A stretch of 9,556 nucleotides of DNA from WHSM01 sp050701635 (GTDB lineage: Bacteria; Actinomycetota; Actinomycetes; Mycobacteriales; Micromonosporaceae). The notes under the pieces are model-generated. The model made no database searches, was not told the origin of the DNA, and saw nothing but the letters and a program-made list of their open reading frames with translations. Made by a program: the position numbers and the translations under genes. Location of the stretch: NCBI GenBank assembly GCA_050701635.1, contig JBOGDF010000223.1, forward strand, positions 1-9,556, given 5' to 3'. Each line of letters starts with the position of its first letter. Position 1 is the first letter of the stretch. Shown in pieces: positions 1 through 6,080 of the stretch.

Positions 1-346
1 GCGCGAGCCCGGACAGCTCGGCGGCGGGCCCGCCGGCCACCGCCCCGGGGCCGGAAGCGTCGCCTGCGGTGCCGGAGCGGATGGCGGGGTTGTTGGCGGC
101 GATCAGGGCGCGGAGGCCTTCGCGTACCCGCAGCGCCTTCTCGTGGTCCGCCTCCCCGACCGGTACGCCGTCCCGCAACAGCCGTCGCTCCCGCAGCCAC
201 CCGCCGAGCGCCTCGGGGGTGGGCGTCTCGTCGATCTCGTACTCCTCGCAGCGGGTGTTGACGAACTGCTCCACGTACGCCAGCGACCCGGGTGCCGCGT
301 CGGCACCGTGGACGGCTGCGGGATCGGTCAGCTCCTCGTCGGACAC
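1..346 (-). CDS. ABATE-domain (CGNR zinc-finger type) putative transcription regulator, N-terminal part
   Basis: Partial gene: about 115 codons are present and the reading frame stays open to the left edge. I choose the GTG at 346-344 because a perfect AGGAGG (359-354 on the minus strand) lies 7 nt before it. The protein starts MSDEELTDPAAVHGADAAPG. It continues with features of the ABATE domain (family of putative stress-induced regulators): a YVEQFVNTR segment near residues 24-32, a PEALGGWLRER segment, and a helix with LRVREGLRALIAANN. In this family a C-terminal CGNR zinc finger follows; it would lie outside the window, so its presence is inferred. The gene is divergent from the VOC gene at 437 across a 90-bp gap, which suggests it may regulate that gene and itself. 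The family is recognised from motif memory, not from a search. Confidence 0.72.
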   Translation of the reverse strand, partial: MSDEELTDPAAVHGADAAPGSLAYVEQFVNTRCEEYEIDETPTPEALGGWLRERRLLRDGVPVGEADHEKALRVREGLRALIAANNPAIRSGTAGDASGPGAVAGGPAAELSGLA

Positions 347-436
347 CGCGACACCTCCTAACCACCCATTGACGGTAGGCGGTTACCTAACTAGTGTTCC
401 ACGTACACAGGTTACGTCTTACGAAAGGGCGGTCAG
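347..436. promoter_or_regulatory. Divergent promoter region with GTTACC-type repeats
   Basis: This 90-bp gap between the divergent ABATE regulator and VOC gene must hold both promoters. It is visibly less GC-rich than its surroundings. GGTTAC occurs twice in the same orientation, at 381-386 and 410-415. The first copy is part of GTTA-CC-TAAC (382-391), a small inverted repeat. The spacing and position fit an operator for the neighbouring regulator, but no binding site is known to me for this family. I could not assign convincing -35 and -10 boxes. Confidence 0.4.
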
Positions 437-772
437 ATGACTGTCAGCATCGGCAACATCGGGATCGACACCGGGGACGTTCCCGGGGCCACCGCATTCT
501 GGCAGGCGGTCACCGGGTACGAGGTCACCTCCTCTGACGAGGACGGCAGCTTCCTCAACGACCCCGATAAGCAGCACCCCGGCCTGTACGTGCAGCGCGT
601 ACCCGAGCCGAAGGTGGGCAAGAACCGGGTGCACATCGACCTGTTCACCGATGACCTGGAGGGCGAGCTGACCCGGATCCAGGGGCTCGGCGCCACGGAG
701 GTGCAACGCCACGACGGCTGGGTGGTGCTCGCCGACACCGACGGCAACCAGTTCTGCGTCGTCGCGGCGTAA
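437..772 (+). CDS. VOC family protein (glyoxalase/bleomycin resistance-like)
   Basis: A 111-residue protein, the usual size of a single-chain VOC (vicinal oxygen chelate) member made of two beta-alpha-beta-beta-beta modules. The first module is IGNIGIDTGDVPGATAFW, with GYEV near residues 27-30. The second contains RVHIDLFTDDL (about 64-74) and WVVLADTDGNQFCVV (95-109). His66 is kept, but the position that is usually Glu in GNEFCV of glyoxalase-like members is Gln105, and the first-module ligand position is Asp11. Classic metal-dependent catalysis is therefore doubtful and a binding role is possible. The substrate cannot be read from the sequence. The start has a purine-rich AAAGGG upstream. 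The gene is co-directional with, and 4 nt from, the damaged SRPBCC gene, so they likely formed one operon. Confidence 0.85.
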   Translation: MTVSIGNIGIDTGDVPGATAFWQAVTGYEVTSSDEDGSFLNDPDKQHPGLYVQRVPEPKVGKNRVHIDLFTDDLEGELTRIQGLGATEVQRHDGWVVLADTDGNQFCVVAA

Positions 773-776
773 AGGC

Positions 777-1042
777 ATGGCCATCGTCCGTAAGGAGATC
801 CACATCGACGCCGATCCGGCGCTGGTCTGGGACGTGGTCGGTGACTTCCCCAAGGGCCCGTCCCGGATGGCGCCCGGCTGGGTGGTCGACACGACGACAA
901 CGCGTCTTTCCAGGTGTACGCCGACGGCACAGGCACTCGGCTGGTGTGGATCCACGACGTACTGCCCGAGGAGCTGGCGGCCCCGATCGGCGCCGCCATG
1001 GAGTACGGGCTCTCCGTGATCCAGCGGGCGTTGGGGCGGTAG
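777..1042 (+). pseudogene. SRPBCC (START/Bet v1-like) family protein, internal deletion with frameshift
   Basis: The N-terminus MAIVRKEIHIDADPALVWDV, then APGWVVDT, is that of SRPBCC ligand-binding proteins, read in the frame of the ATG at 777. From about 899 a second frame gives DNASFQVYADGTGTRLVWIH and then DVLPEELAAPIGAAMEYGLS, ending in IQRALGR and a TAG at 1040-1042. That is the normal C-terminal part of the same family. The two pieces are out of frame and the middle (roughly 40-45 residues of a family member near 140 residues) is absent. The simplest reading is a deletion with junction near 888-900, in the CGAC-rich stretch ACACGACGACAACG. The frame from 777 runs on to a nonsense tail ending at 1019. 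The product is unlikely to fold. Family membership rests on recognised motifs; the size of the loss is an estimate. Confidence 0.8.
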
Positions 1043-1054
1043 CAGACAAGAGCC

Positions 1055-1099
1055 GGCTGAGCCGCCGTAGGCGCGTTACCTGCCTGCGGCGGCTCAGCC
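1055..1099. terminator. Bidirectional hairpin terminator candidate
   Basis: Arms of 18 bp, GGCTGAGCCGCCGTAGGC (1055-1072) and GCCTGCGGCGGCTCAGCC (1082-1099), pair throughout with one G-U wobble around a 9-nt loop. It lies between the convergent SRPBCC pseudogene and the secreted-protein gene, as expected of a shared terminator. There is no U-tract, which is usual in high-GC actinobacteria. Confidence 0.8.
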
Positions 1100-1113
1100 G
1101 TACCCGTGATTCG

Positions 1114-3213
1114 TCAGACGTGAGCGTCACTGTGTGCGGAGGCGACGATCACCTCGCCCTCCAGCGCACCGCTGTTGTTGAAGACGTACGCGTGGATGGC
1201 GTTGACGGTGCCGTCGGTGTCGGTTGTCCCGTTCGTGTTGACGACCTGCTCGTTGAGCACGATGAGCACCAGTTCGCCGCCGGGTTGCGGGATGGCGATC
1301 GTGGTGTTCGGCGGCGGACTTGCCGCGATCGGATTGCCGTTCACCACCAGGTTGAGGAACGTCACGCCGAACGTGGTGCCCGCCGTCGTACCGTCTGCGC
1401 TACTCGTGGACCTCACGTCCAGCACATCGGCGGTGACCACGCCACCGAGCAGGTTGGCCGACTTGACCACCGAACGCGCGGTGGCGTTCGGGTTCGGCGC
1501 CAGCGAGCCGGAGGTGGTGTCGTGTCCCGAGGCGGCCAGCACCGCCGGCGGTACGGTCACGAGCAGCACGTGGGTGTCGTCGGCGCCGCCGGTCGGCGGC
1601 AGACTGGCGTCGCCCACCTGGACGGTCGCGATCGGTTCCTGGCCCGCCCCGAGCCGTCCCTCGGCGAAGGCGGTGAAGGCCCGGCCGCTCACGCTCTTCG
1701 TCGACGGGCAGGGGTCTGCCGGCGACAGCGCGTCCGACTCCGCGTGCGCCACGATGATCTCCGAGCCCTTGGTTAGCGGCCCGAACGGCTTCAGCAGCGT
1801 CACGTGGATCATGTTCACCGAATGCCGCGCCTCGGCCTTGCCCGACCCCAGCGACGACGAGCCGGTTTCCTCGTACAGGACCACCTCGGCGAGCGTCTGG
1901 GTGGGCAGCAGGGGATTCTTGACCAGCACCTTCTTGTTCGGAGCGATGCTCGTGACCGGGCTTCCGTTGATCTTCAGGTTAGCGATGTGAGAACCCGTCG
2001 AGTTGTACGACGCCGCGTCCGGCGACGCCGACGACTGCGACACCCCGTGCACCGCGGTGGCGGTGATCGCCCCGGCGAGCAGGTTCACACCCAGTGTCGT
2101 CGCGGTCGCCGTGCTGCTCGGGTTCGGAGTCAGCGACGACTTCGACGTGGCGACGGGCAGCTTCACGGTCGCCACCGATGGGACGGCGATCTCCGGTTCG
2201 GCGGCGCTGTCCTCCGCCGGGCCACCCGGGGCCTGCGTCGACGCCTTCGGGCGTTCGCCGATCAGGGTCTGGTCCAGCAGCTCGATGTCGAGGCCGTACG
2301 CCGAACCGTGGCTCGCGGGGTCGACCCCCGGCGCGACCGGACATCCGGCGGGCACCGCGAGGTACGCGCTGGTCCACGTGATCGAGGCGGGCAGCCGGCT
2401 GGTCCCGTCGCTCTGGGACAGCACCTGCACCGTGACCGTGGTGGCGCCGGGCGGAATGTCAACCGGGAACGTCTTGGTGTCCCACTCCGGCCCCTGCAGA
2501 TCACCGAACGCGTTGACCAGGGTCGTGGTCGTACCGTCCACAGTGATCTTCACCGCGTTGGGGCGGTTCGGTGCGACACTCGAGACCATCAGGGTGAGGT
2601 TCGCCGTCCGGGCGTTGCCGGCAGGGTCGAACGTGAAGGTCTGCGGCACGGTCGTGTTGAGCGGCGGCTTGAAGTTCACGAACGCGTTGTCGTTGCCGTC
2701 CCGACCGGCGATGAAGGCGGTCTGGCTGCCTTCCTGGTAGATCACCAGGATCCCCGCGCCGTTGTTGGCGAAGTTGAAGCTGAGTCCACCGACGCTCAAG
2801 GTGTTGGGGCCGGCCTGCACCAGGCCGAGATCAGTGATGTCGGCCCGGAAGCTGGTGGTGTTCACCGGCGTCACTCCGCCGGCCTTGAAGAACACCGTCG
2901 GGCCACCGATGGTGGTGCCGGTGACTTCGATGCCTTCTACCTCGATGGTGTTGTCACCCGGGTCCGGCGCCTTCGACTGACCCTCCCAGTACAGGAGCAC
3001 CTGCTTGACCGTGGCGCCGCCCGGCACCTCGACCGTGAGGTTGCGGGGCTGGCTCTGCTTGAGGCCGACGCCGCCGGCCGCGATGCCGGAGCCCTCAGCG
3101 ATGGCGATGCTCGGTGGTCCGAGCGCCTCTGTGCCGTCGGCGCTCGCTGGCCCCGGCAATCCGATGAGCGCGCTCGCCACCAGAAGCGCCAGCGCGGCAG
3201 CTGTCTTTCGCAC
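1114..3213 (-). CDS. Secreted protein with two choice-of-anchor-P-like repeats
   Basis: A 699-residue protein from the GTG at 3213, chosen because GGGGGA lies 5 nt upstream; an in-frame ATG at 3237 would add 8 residues before the signal peptide. Residues 1-25 (MRKTAAALALLVASALIGLP, then GPASA) form a Sec signal peptide, probable cleavage after Ala25. Residues about 40-288 are a beta-rich, Gly/Thr/Asn-rich region with NNGAGILVIYQEGS, resembling the DUF3344-type extracellular beta sandwich (tentative). Two tandem units of about 190 residues follow, near 303-496 and 509-697. They share matching stretches: SLTPNPSSTA / SLAPNPNATA, NLLAGAITA / NLLGGVVTA, LKINGSPV / LVVNGNPI, and GSEIIVAHAESDA / EGEVIVASAHSDA. 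These look like choice-of-anchor-P domains. No LPXTG, membrane anchor or catalytic motif is seen. Its role is unknown; an extracellular structural or surface protein is inferred. It is divergent from the LuxR-type gene. Confidence 0.82.
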   Translation of the reverse strand: MRKTAAALALLVASALIGLPGPASADGTEALGPPSIAIAEGSGIAAGGVGLKQSQPRNLTVEVPGGATVKQVLLYWEGQSKAPDPGDNTIEVEGIEVTGTTIGGPTVFFKAGGVTPVNTTSFRADITDLGLVQAGPNTLSVGGLSFNFANNGAGILVIYQEGSQTAFIAGRDGNDNAFVNFKPPLNTTVPQTFTFDPAGNARTANLTLMVSSVAPNRPNAVKITVDGTTTTLVNAFGDLQGPEWDTKTFPVDIPPGATTVTVQVLSQSDGTSRLPASITWTSAYLAVPAGCPVAPGVDPASHGSAYGLDIELLDQTLIGERPKASTQAPGGPAEDSAAEPEIAVPSVATVKLPVATSKSSLTPNPSSTATATTLGVNLLAGAITATAVHGVSQSSASPDAASYNSTGSHIANLKINGSPVTSIAPNKKVLVKNPLLPTQTLAEVVLYEETGSSSLGSGKAEARHSVNMIHVTLLKPFGPLTKGSEIIVAHAESDALSPADPCPSTKSVSGRAFTAFAEGRLGAGQEPIATVQVGDASLPPTGGADDTHVLLVTVPPAVLAASGHDTTSGSLAPNPNATARSVVKSANLLGGVVTADVLDVRSTSSADGTTAGTTFGVTFLNLVVNGNPIAASPPPNTTIAIPQPGGELVLIVLNEQVVNTNGTTDTDGTVNAIHAYVFNNSGALEGEVIVASAHSDAHV

Positions 3214-3587
3214 AGTAGTCCCCCACTCGTGGTGCATGAGTCCGGTCTGTGGTCGACGCCGGGCGTCGCTCCAGCGACCAACGCTGACAGTCCGTACCGT
3301 TTGGGACCATTGGTCAAGTGGGCTACCAGGTACCGGTACCGCGGCTCCGCCCGGTCCGGGCGAGATGCCTTCAGAGTCACCGGAAACCCCGCAAACCTCG
3401 ACGGATCCGCAGCAGTTTGGTAACGCAGGGCTACTGCGCGAGCCATCAAAGTCGCAAGAGCGACACATCGCCTCGGAATCCCGCACAGCAGGCGACAATC
3501 GTGGTCAGCGTCAGTTGGCTTGAGTTTTGGGGGCTGGACGACCGGCGATCGTCTACCCGTGCATGCTGCGCGCATCGTGGAGGGGCA
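3214..3587. other. Palindrome-rich divergent intergenic region
   Basis: This 374-bp gap between the secreted-protein gene and the LuxR-type regulator contains no convincing gene; frames open through it do not resemble proteins. It holds several inverted repeats. CGACGCC-G-GGCGTCG is at 3254-3268. GTCGC-TCCA-GCGAC is at 3265-3278, and the same stem arms recur as GTCGC-AAGA-GCGAC at 3451-3464. GACCA-T-TGGTC is at 3305-3315, the self-complementary GGTACCGGTACC at 3329-3340, and GCCCGG-T-CCGGGC at 3349-3361. A TTGACC (minus strand, 3317-3312) overlapping the GACCA palindrome is a possible -35 for the secreted-protein gene, but I see no good -10. I looked for c-di-GMP-I and ydaO-type riboswitch cores and did not find them. 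Confidence 0.45.
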
Positions 3588-4247
3588 ATGAGCGTCGGCT
3601 ACGTCCTGGCTGACACGTCGACCTTCTTCGCCGAGGGCGTGATCCGGATTCTCGATCGAAGCCAACGGCTGCGTTTCCTGGGCCGCTCGCGTACTCCTCA
3701 GGCGGTAGTCGCATTGACCCGGCGCCGTACGCCGGACGTCGTCGTCGCCGGTTTCGAGCCACCGGCCTCATCGATCGAGCTGGCCCGTCGTCTGGACGCC
3801 CCCGTGGTGGTAATGACCTGGTCCTGGCAGAAGCAGGAGCTGCTGGGCGCGCTCGACGCCGGTGTCAAAGGATTCCTGCGCAAGGACGTGTCCGCCACCG
3901 ATCTCGAGCACGCGCTGCTGCACGTGGCCGCCGGCGGTACGGTGGCCCAACCCGGCTGGGAGCGCGGCCTCAGCGACCGGACACTGAGCGTCCTGAGCTG
4001 GGTACGCCGAAACAACCCGGTGAACCTCACTCGTCGCGAGGTGGAGATCGTCCAGCTCGTGGTGGACGGTCACTCCAACAAGCGGGTGGCGATGACCCTC
4101 GGGATCGCGCACCAGACGACCAAGAACCATCTACACAATGTGATGGCGAAGGTCGGGGTGAGCACCCGGGCTGAGCTGCGGGAGTGGGCGATCGGCAGCG
4201 GTTACGCCGCACGCGATGCCGCCGCCTCCGCATCCGCCGACCTGTAA
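3588..4247 (+). CDS. Orphan NarL/LuxR-type response regulator with degenerate receiver
   Basis: A 219-residue protein with the NarL/FixJ layout: receiver-like domain (about 3-118), linker, and LuxR helix-turn-helix (about 146-203) with LTRREVEIVQLVVDGHSNKR and TTKNHLHNVMAKVGVSTRAE. The ATG at 3588 has GGAGG 4 nt before it. In the receiver, the PDVVLLD pattern reads PDVVVAG (49-55), so Gly55 replaces the phospho-accepting Asp. The acidic pair reads AD (8-9), while Thr77 (VVMTWS) and Lys99 (LRKD) remain. It therefore probably does not work by Asp phosphorylation and may respond to a ligand, to dimerisation or to its own level. No histidine kinase lies nearby. It is divergent from the secreted repeat protein across a palindrome-rich gap, so that gene is its most likely visible target, by inference only. 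Confidence 0.88.
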   Translation: MSVGYVLADTSTFFAEGVIRILDRSQRLRFLGRSRTPQAVVALTRRRTPDVVVAGFEPPASSIELARRLDAPVVVMTWSWQKQELLGALDAGVKGFLRKDVSATDLEHALLHVAAGGTVAQPGWERGLSDRTLSVLSWVRRNNPVNLTRREVEIVQLVVDGHSNKRVAMTLGIAHQTTKNHLHNVMAKVGVSTRAELREWAIGSGYAARDAAASASADL

Positions 4248-4274
4248 TCGCGAGCGGTTCGCGGCTCACCCTGC

Positions 4275-4326
4275 CGCCTGCCCAAGTTGACGGTGCGGAG
4301 TCGCCTGCCCAACGTGACGGCGCGGA
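4275..4326. repeat. Two-copy 25-nt imperfect direct repeat
   Basis: CGCCTGCCCAA-N2-TGACGG-N-GCGGA occurs at 4275-4299 and again at 4302-4326, with 22 of 25 positions identical and a period of 27 bp. It lies in the 118-bp gap (4248-4365) between the LuxR-type gene and the DivIVA-like gene, about 40-90 bp upstream of the latter. It could be a paired regulator site or a local duplication. A short CGCGA-GCGGT-TCGCG hairpin (4249-4263) right after the LuxR-type stop is a weak terminator candidate in the same gap. Confidence 0.6.
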
Positions 4327-4352
4327 TCGGCGCGCGATCCCGGTTTAGCGGG

Positions 4353-4358
4353 GATACT
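4353..4358 (+). promoter_or_regulatory. Candidate -10 box of a leaderless promoter
   Basis: GATACT lies 7 nt before the ATG at 4366, the spacing expected if transcription starts at or next to the start codon. There is no well-placed Shine-Dalgarno sequence; the nearest, GGGGA at 4350-4354, is 11 nt away. Leaderless mRNAs are common in actinobacteria. I see no clear -35 at 16-19 bp, so this is tentative. Confidence 0.35.
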
Positions 4359-4365
4359 GCGACAT

Positions 4366-4614
4366 ATGGACTACAAGGGTCCGGTGCCGGAGTTCACGGT
4401 GGTGCTGCGCGGCTACGACCGGGCCGCGGTGGACGCACTCACCGCCTGGGTGGACGAGCAGCTCGCTGAGCCGCCGGCCGACCGTACGATCACGCCGGAG
4501 GAGCTGCGTACCGCCACGTTTCCGGTGAGGTGGTTCGGGTTCGACCGCAAGAAGGTCGACCACTACCTCGCCGAGCTGGCCGACCTGCTGGAACGCCGCA
4601 GCGCCGAGAGCTGA
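4366..4614 (+). CDS. Small DivIVA-domain-like protein
   Basis: An 82-residue soluble protein with no signal peptide or membrane segment. It has two copies of the short motif found at the N-terminus of DivIVA-type proteins. RGYDRAAVDALTAWVDEQL (about 15-33) follows EFTVVL, and WFGFDRKKVDHYLAELADLL (about 55-74) follows ATFPVR. In true DivIVA/Wag31 proteins one such motif precedes a long coiled coil; here the coiled coil is missing and two motif-helix units make the whole protein. Similar short proteins are annotated in actinobacteria as DivIVA domain-containing; their role is not established. A link to the cell pole or cell wall is only a suggestion. The ATG at 4366 is the natural start. A perfect palindrome follows the stop. 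Confidence 0.75.
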   Translation: MDYKGPVPEFTVVLRGYDRAAVDALTAWVDEQLAEPPADRTITPEELRTATFPVRWFGFDRKKVDHYLAELADLLERRSAES

Positions 4615-4616
4615 GC

Positions 4617-4648
4617 CCCTGGGGCTTCACGTACGTGAAGCCCCAGGG
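4617..4648. terminator. Perfect 32-bp palindromic bidirectional terminator
   Basis: CCCTGGGGCTTCACGT (4617-4632) is followed directly by its exact reverse complement (4633-4648). It starts 2 nt after the DivIVA-like stop and ends 6 nt before the fba stop, so it can end both convergent transcripts. The real RNA hairpin would have a loop of about 4 nt and a stem of about 14 bp. No U-tract is present. Confidence 0.88.
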
Positions 4649-4654
4649 AGCGGG

Positions 4655-5680
4655 TCACTTGGCGAGTGTCGTACCGGTGGAACGAAGGTTTTCGCAGGCC
4701 TCGACCACCCGGGCGGCCATGCTGGCCTCGGCGGCCTTGCCCCAGGCACGCGGGTCGTACGCCTTCTTGTTGCCCACCTCGCCGTCCACCTTCAGTACGC
4801 CGTCGTAGTTGGCGAACATGTGCGCGGCGACCGGACGGGTGAACGCGTACTGGGTGTCGGTGTCGACGTTCATCTTGATCACGCCGTAGTCGAGGGCGGC
4901 GCGGATCTCCTCCAGCAGCGAGCCGGACCCGCCGTGGAACACCAGGTCGAACGGCTTCTGCTTGCCGTACTTCGCGCCGACCGCGTCCTGGATCTCCTTC
5001 AGGATCTCCGGGCGCAGCTTCACGTTGCCGGGCTTGTAGACGCCGTGCACGTTGCCGAAGGTGAGCGCCGTGATGTAGCGGCCCTTCTCGCCCAGCCCGA
5101 GCGCCTCGGCGGCGGCCAGCCCGTCACCGGGCGTGGTGTAGAGCTTCTCGTCGATGGCGCCGACGATGCCGTCCTCCTCGCCGCCGACCACCCCGATCTC
5201 GATCTCCAGGATGATCTTCGCGGCCGCGGCGGCGGCCAGCAGCTCCTCGGCGATCTGCAGGTTCTCGTCCAGCGGTACGGCCGAGCCGTCCCACATGTGC
5301 GACTGGAACAGCGGCTCCTCACCGCGATCGACCCGCTCCTTGGACAGCGCCAGCAGCGGGCGTACGAACTTGTCGAGCTTGTCCTTCGGGCAGTGGTCGG
5401 TGTGCAGCGCGATGTTCACCGAGTAGTTCTTGGCGACCTCGCGGGCGTACGCGGCGAACGCCACCGAGCCGGTCACCATGTCCTTCACGGTCGGGCCCGA
5501 GAGGTATTCGGCGCCGCCGGTGGAGACCTGCACGATGCCGTCGCTCTCGGCCTCGGCGAAGCCCTTCAGTGCGGCGTTGAGGGTCTGCGAGGAGGTGACG
5601 TTGATCGCCGGGTACGCGTACGCGCCGGCCTTGGCGCGGTCGATCATCTCGGCGTACACCTCAGGCGTCGCGATCGGCAT
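4655..5680 (-). CDS. fba: Class II fructose-bisphosphate aldolase
   Basis: Reversibly splits fructose 1,6-bisphosphate into dihydroxyacetone phosphate and glyceraldehyde 3-phosphate in the cytoplasm (glycolysis and gluconeogenesis). The 341-residue protein begins MPIATPEVYAEMIDRAKA, the standard actinobacterial start. I choose the ATG at 5680 because an AGGGAG lies just upstream; an ATG at 5698 would add 6 atypical residues. Zinc-enzyme motifs are present: ALHTDHC (91-97) with catalytic Asp95 and zinc ligand His96, EIEIGVVGGEEDG (159-171), FGNVHGVY with His212, and LVFHGGSGS with His249. NVDTDTQYAFTRP near the C-terminus is also typical. Length and motifs show an intact class IIA enzyme. It stands alone, convergent with the DivIVA-like gene and divergent from a small acidic-protein gene. 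Confidence 0.97.
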   Translation of the reverse strand: MPIATPEVYAEMIDRAKAGAYAYPAINVTSSQTLNAALKGFAEAESDGIVQVSTGGAEYLSGPTVKDMVTGSVAFAAYAREVAKNYSVNIALHTDHCPKDKLDKFVRPLLALSKERVDRGEEPLFQSHMWDGSAVPLDENLQIAEELLAAAAAAKIILEIEIGVVGGEEDGIVGAIDEKLYTTPGDGLAAAEALGLGEKGRYITALTFGNVHGVYKPGNVKLRPEILKEIQDAVGAKYGKQKPFDLVFHGGSGSLLEEIRAALDYGVIKMNVDTDTQYAFTRPVAAHMFANYDGVLKVDGEVGNKKAYDPRAWGKAAEASMAARVVEACENLRSTGTTLAK

Positions 5681-5710
5681 GGCTTGCTCCCTGGTCATGG
5701 CTTCTTGACG

Positions 5711-5729
5711 GGTACGGGTAGACCGTACC
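5711..5729. promoter_or_regulatory. Inverted repeat upstream of fba
   Basis: GGTACGG-GTAGA-CCGTACC has perfect 7-bp arms and a 5-nt centre, centred about 40 bp upstream of the fba start codon. That position fits an operator or promoter element for fba. The 148-bp gap to the divergent small gene also holds another CCGTACC-like stretch near 5770-5780 and a GC-rich hairpin near 5793-5812. No clear -35/-10 pair was found, and GTAC-rich words are common in this genome, which weakens the case. Confidence 0.4.
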
Positions 5730-5846
5730 GCCGGGCTTGGTCACCGCGCTGCGGGGACAGGACACAGCCCGTACCGTGGAAAGGGCCCGACCTGCGCCGT
5801 CGCCTGCGGCGCGGCCGTCGGCTGCCGCCGGAGGGAGGTCCTCGAC

Positions 5847-6080
5847 ATGACCCGACCCGAGATCGACGAGGCCAACGGGGCCGACCCCGAGGAGTGGGAG
5901 CCCCGGGGCACCGCCACGAGCATCCCCGCCGACGCGCCGGAGGCGGACGCGATGGAACAGGCCCAGGCGCTACAGCCGGACGACGACAGCCCCGCGACCT
6001 CAGTGAATCCCGAGGTCAACGAGGCCGACGCGGTGGAACAGAGCCGGGTCGTCGTGGAGGACGACGAGTACGACCGCTAG
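5847..6080 (+). CDS. Small acidic protein with EADAxEQ repeat, function unknown
   Basis: A 77-residue, strongly acidic, probably disordered protein with no Cys, signal peptide or membrane segment. A very strong ribosome site, GGAGGGAGG (5830-5838), 8 nt before the ATG supports real translation. The sequence has two related units: PEADAMEQAQALQPDDD (about 31-47) and NEADAVEQSRVVVEDDE (about 58-74). Each is EADAxEQ followed by an acidic run. I recall similar EADA/DxxEQ-type small proteins in actinobacterial genomes, without a known role. It overlaps the next gene tail to tail by 4 nt through a shared CTAG. Confidence 0.72.
   Translation: MTRPEIDEANGADPEEWEPRGTATSIPADAPEADAMEQAQALQPDDDSPATSVNPEVNEADAVEQSRVVVEDDEYDR

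Noticed and set aside
841..1776. Plus-strand open frame spanning the SRPBCC remnant and the terminator hairpin
   Set aside because: It runs in frame with neither SRPBCC half, crosses a strong hairpin and continues antisense to the secreted-protein gene.
1804..3423. Long plus-strand open frame (539 codons) opposite the secreted-protein gene
   Set aside because: Arg- and Gly-rich translation typical of an antisense shadow in high-GC DNA; the minus-strand frame has a signal peptide and domain repeats.
3361..3470. Possible c-di-GMP-I riboswitch, suggested by CCCGCAAACC and GTAGCCCTGCGTTACC-like words
   Set aside because: The conserved GCACAGGGCAAACC and GGACGCAAAGC cores and the expected paired stems are not present on either strand.
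3214..3498. N-terminal extension of the secreted protein to 3498
   Set aside because: It would bury the signal peptide about 95 residues inside the protein. The GTG at 3213 has a good ribosome site and gives a normal signal peptide.
3318..3587. Upstream extension of the LuxR-type frame to a GTG at 3318
   Set aside because: The added residues do not resemble a receiver domain, and the ATG at 3588 has a ribosome site and begins directly with the first receiver strand.
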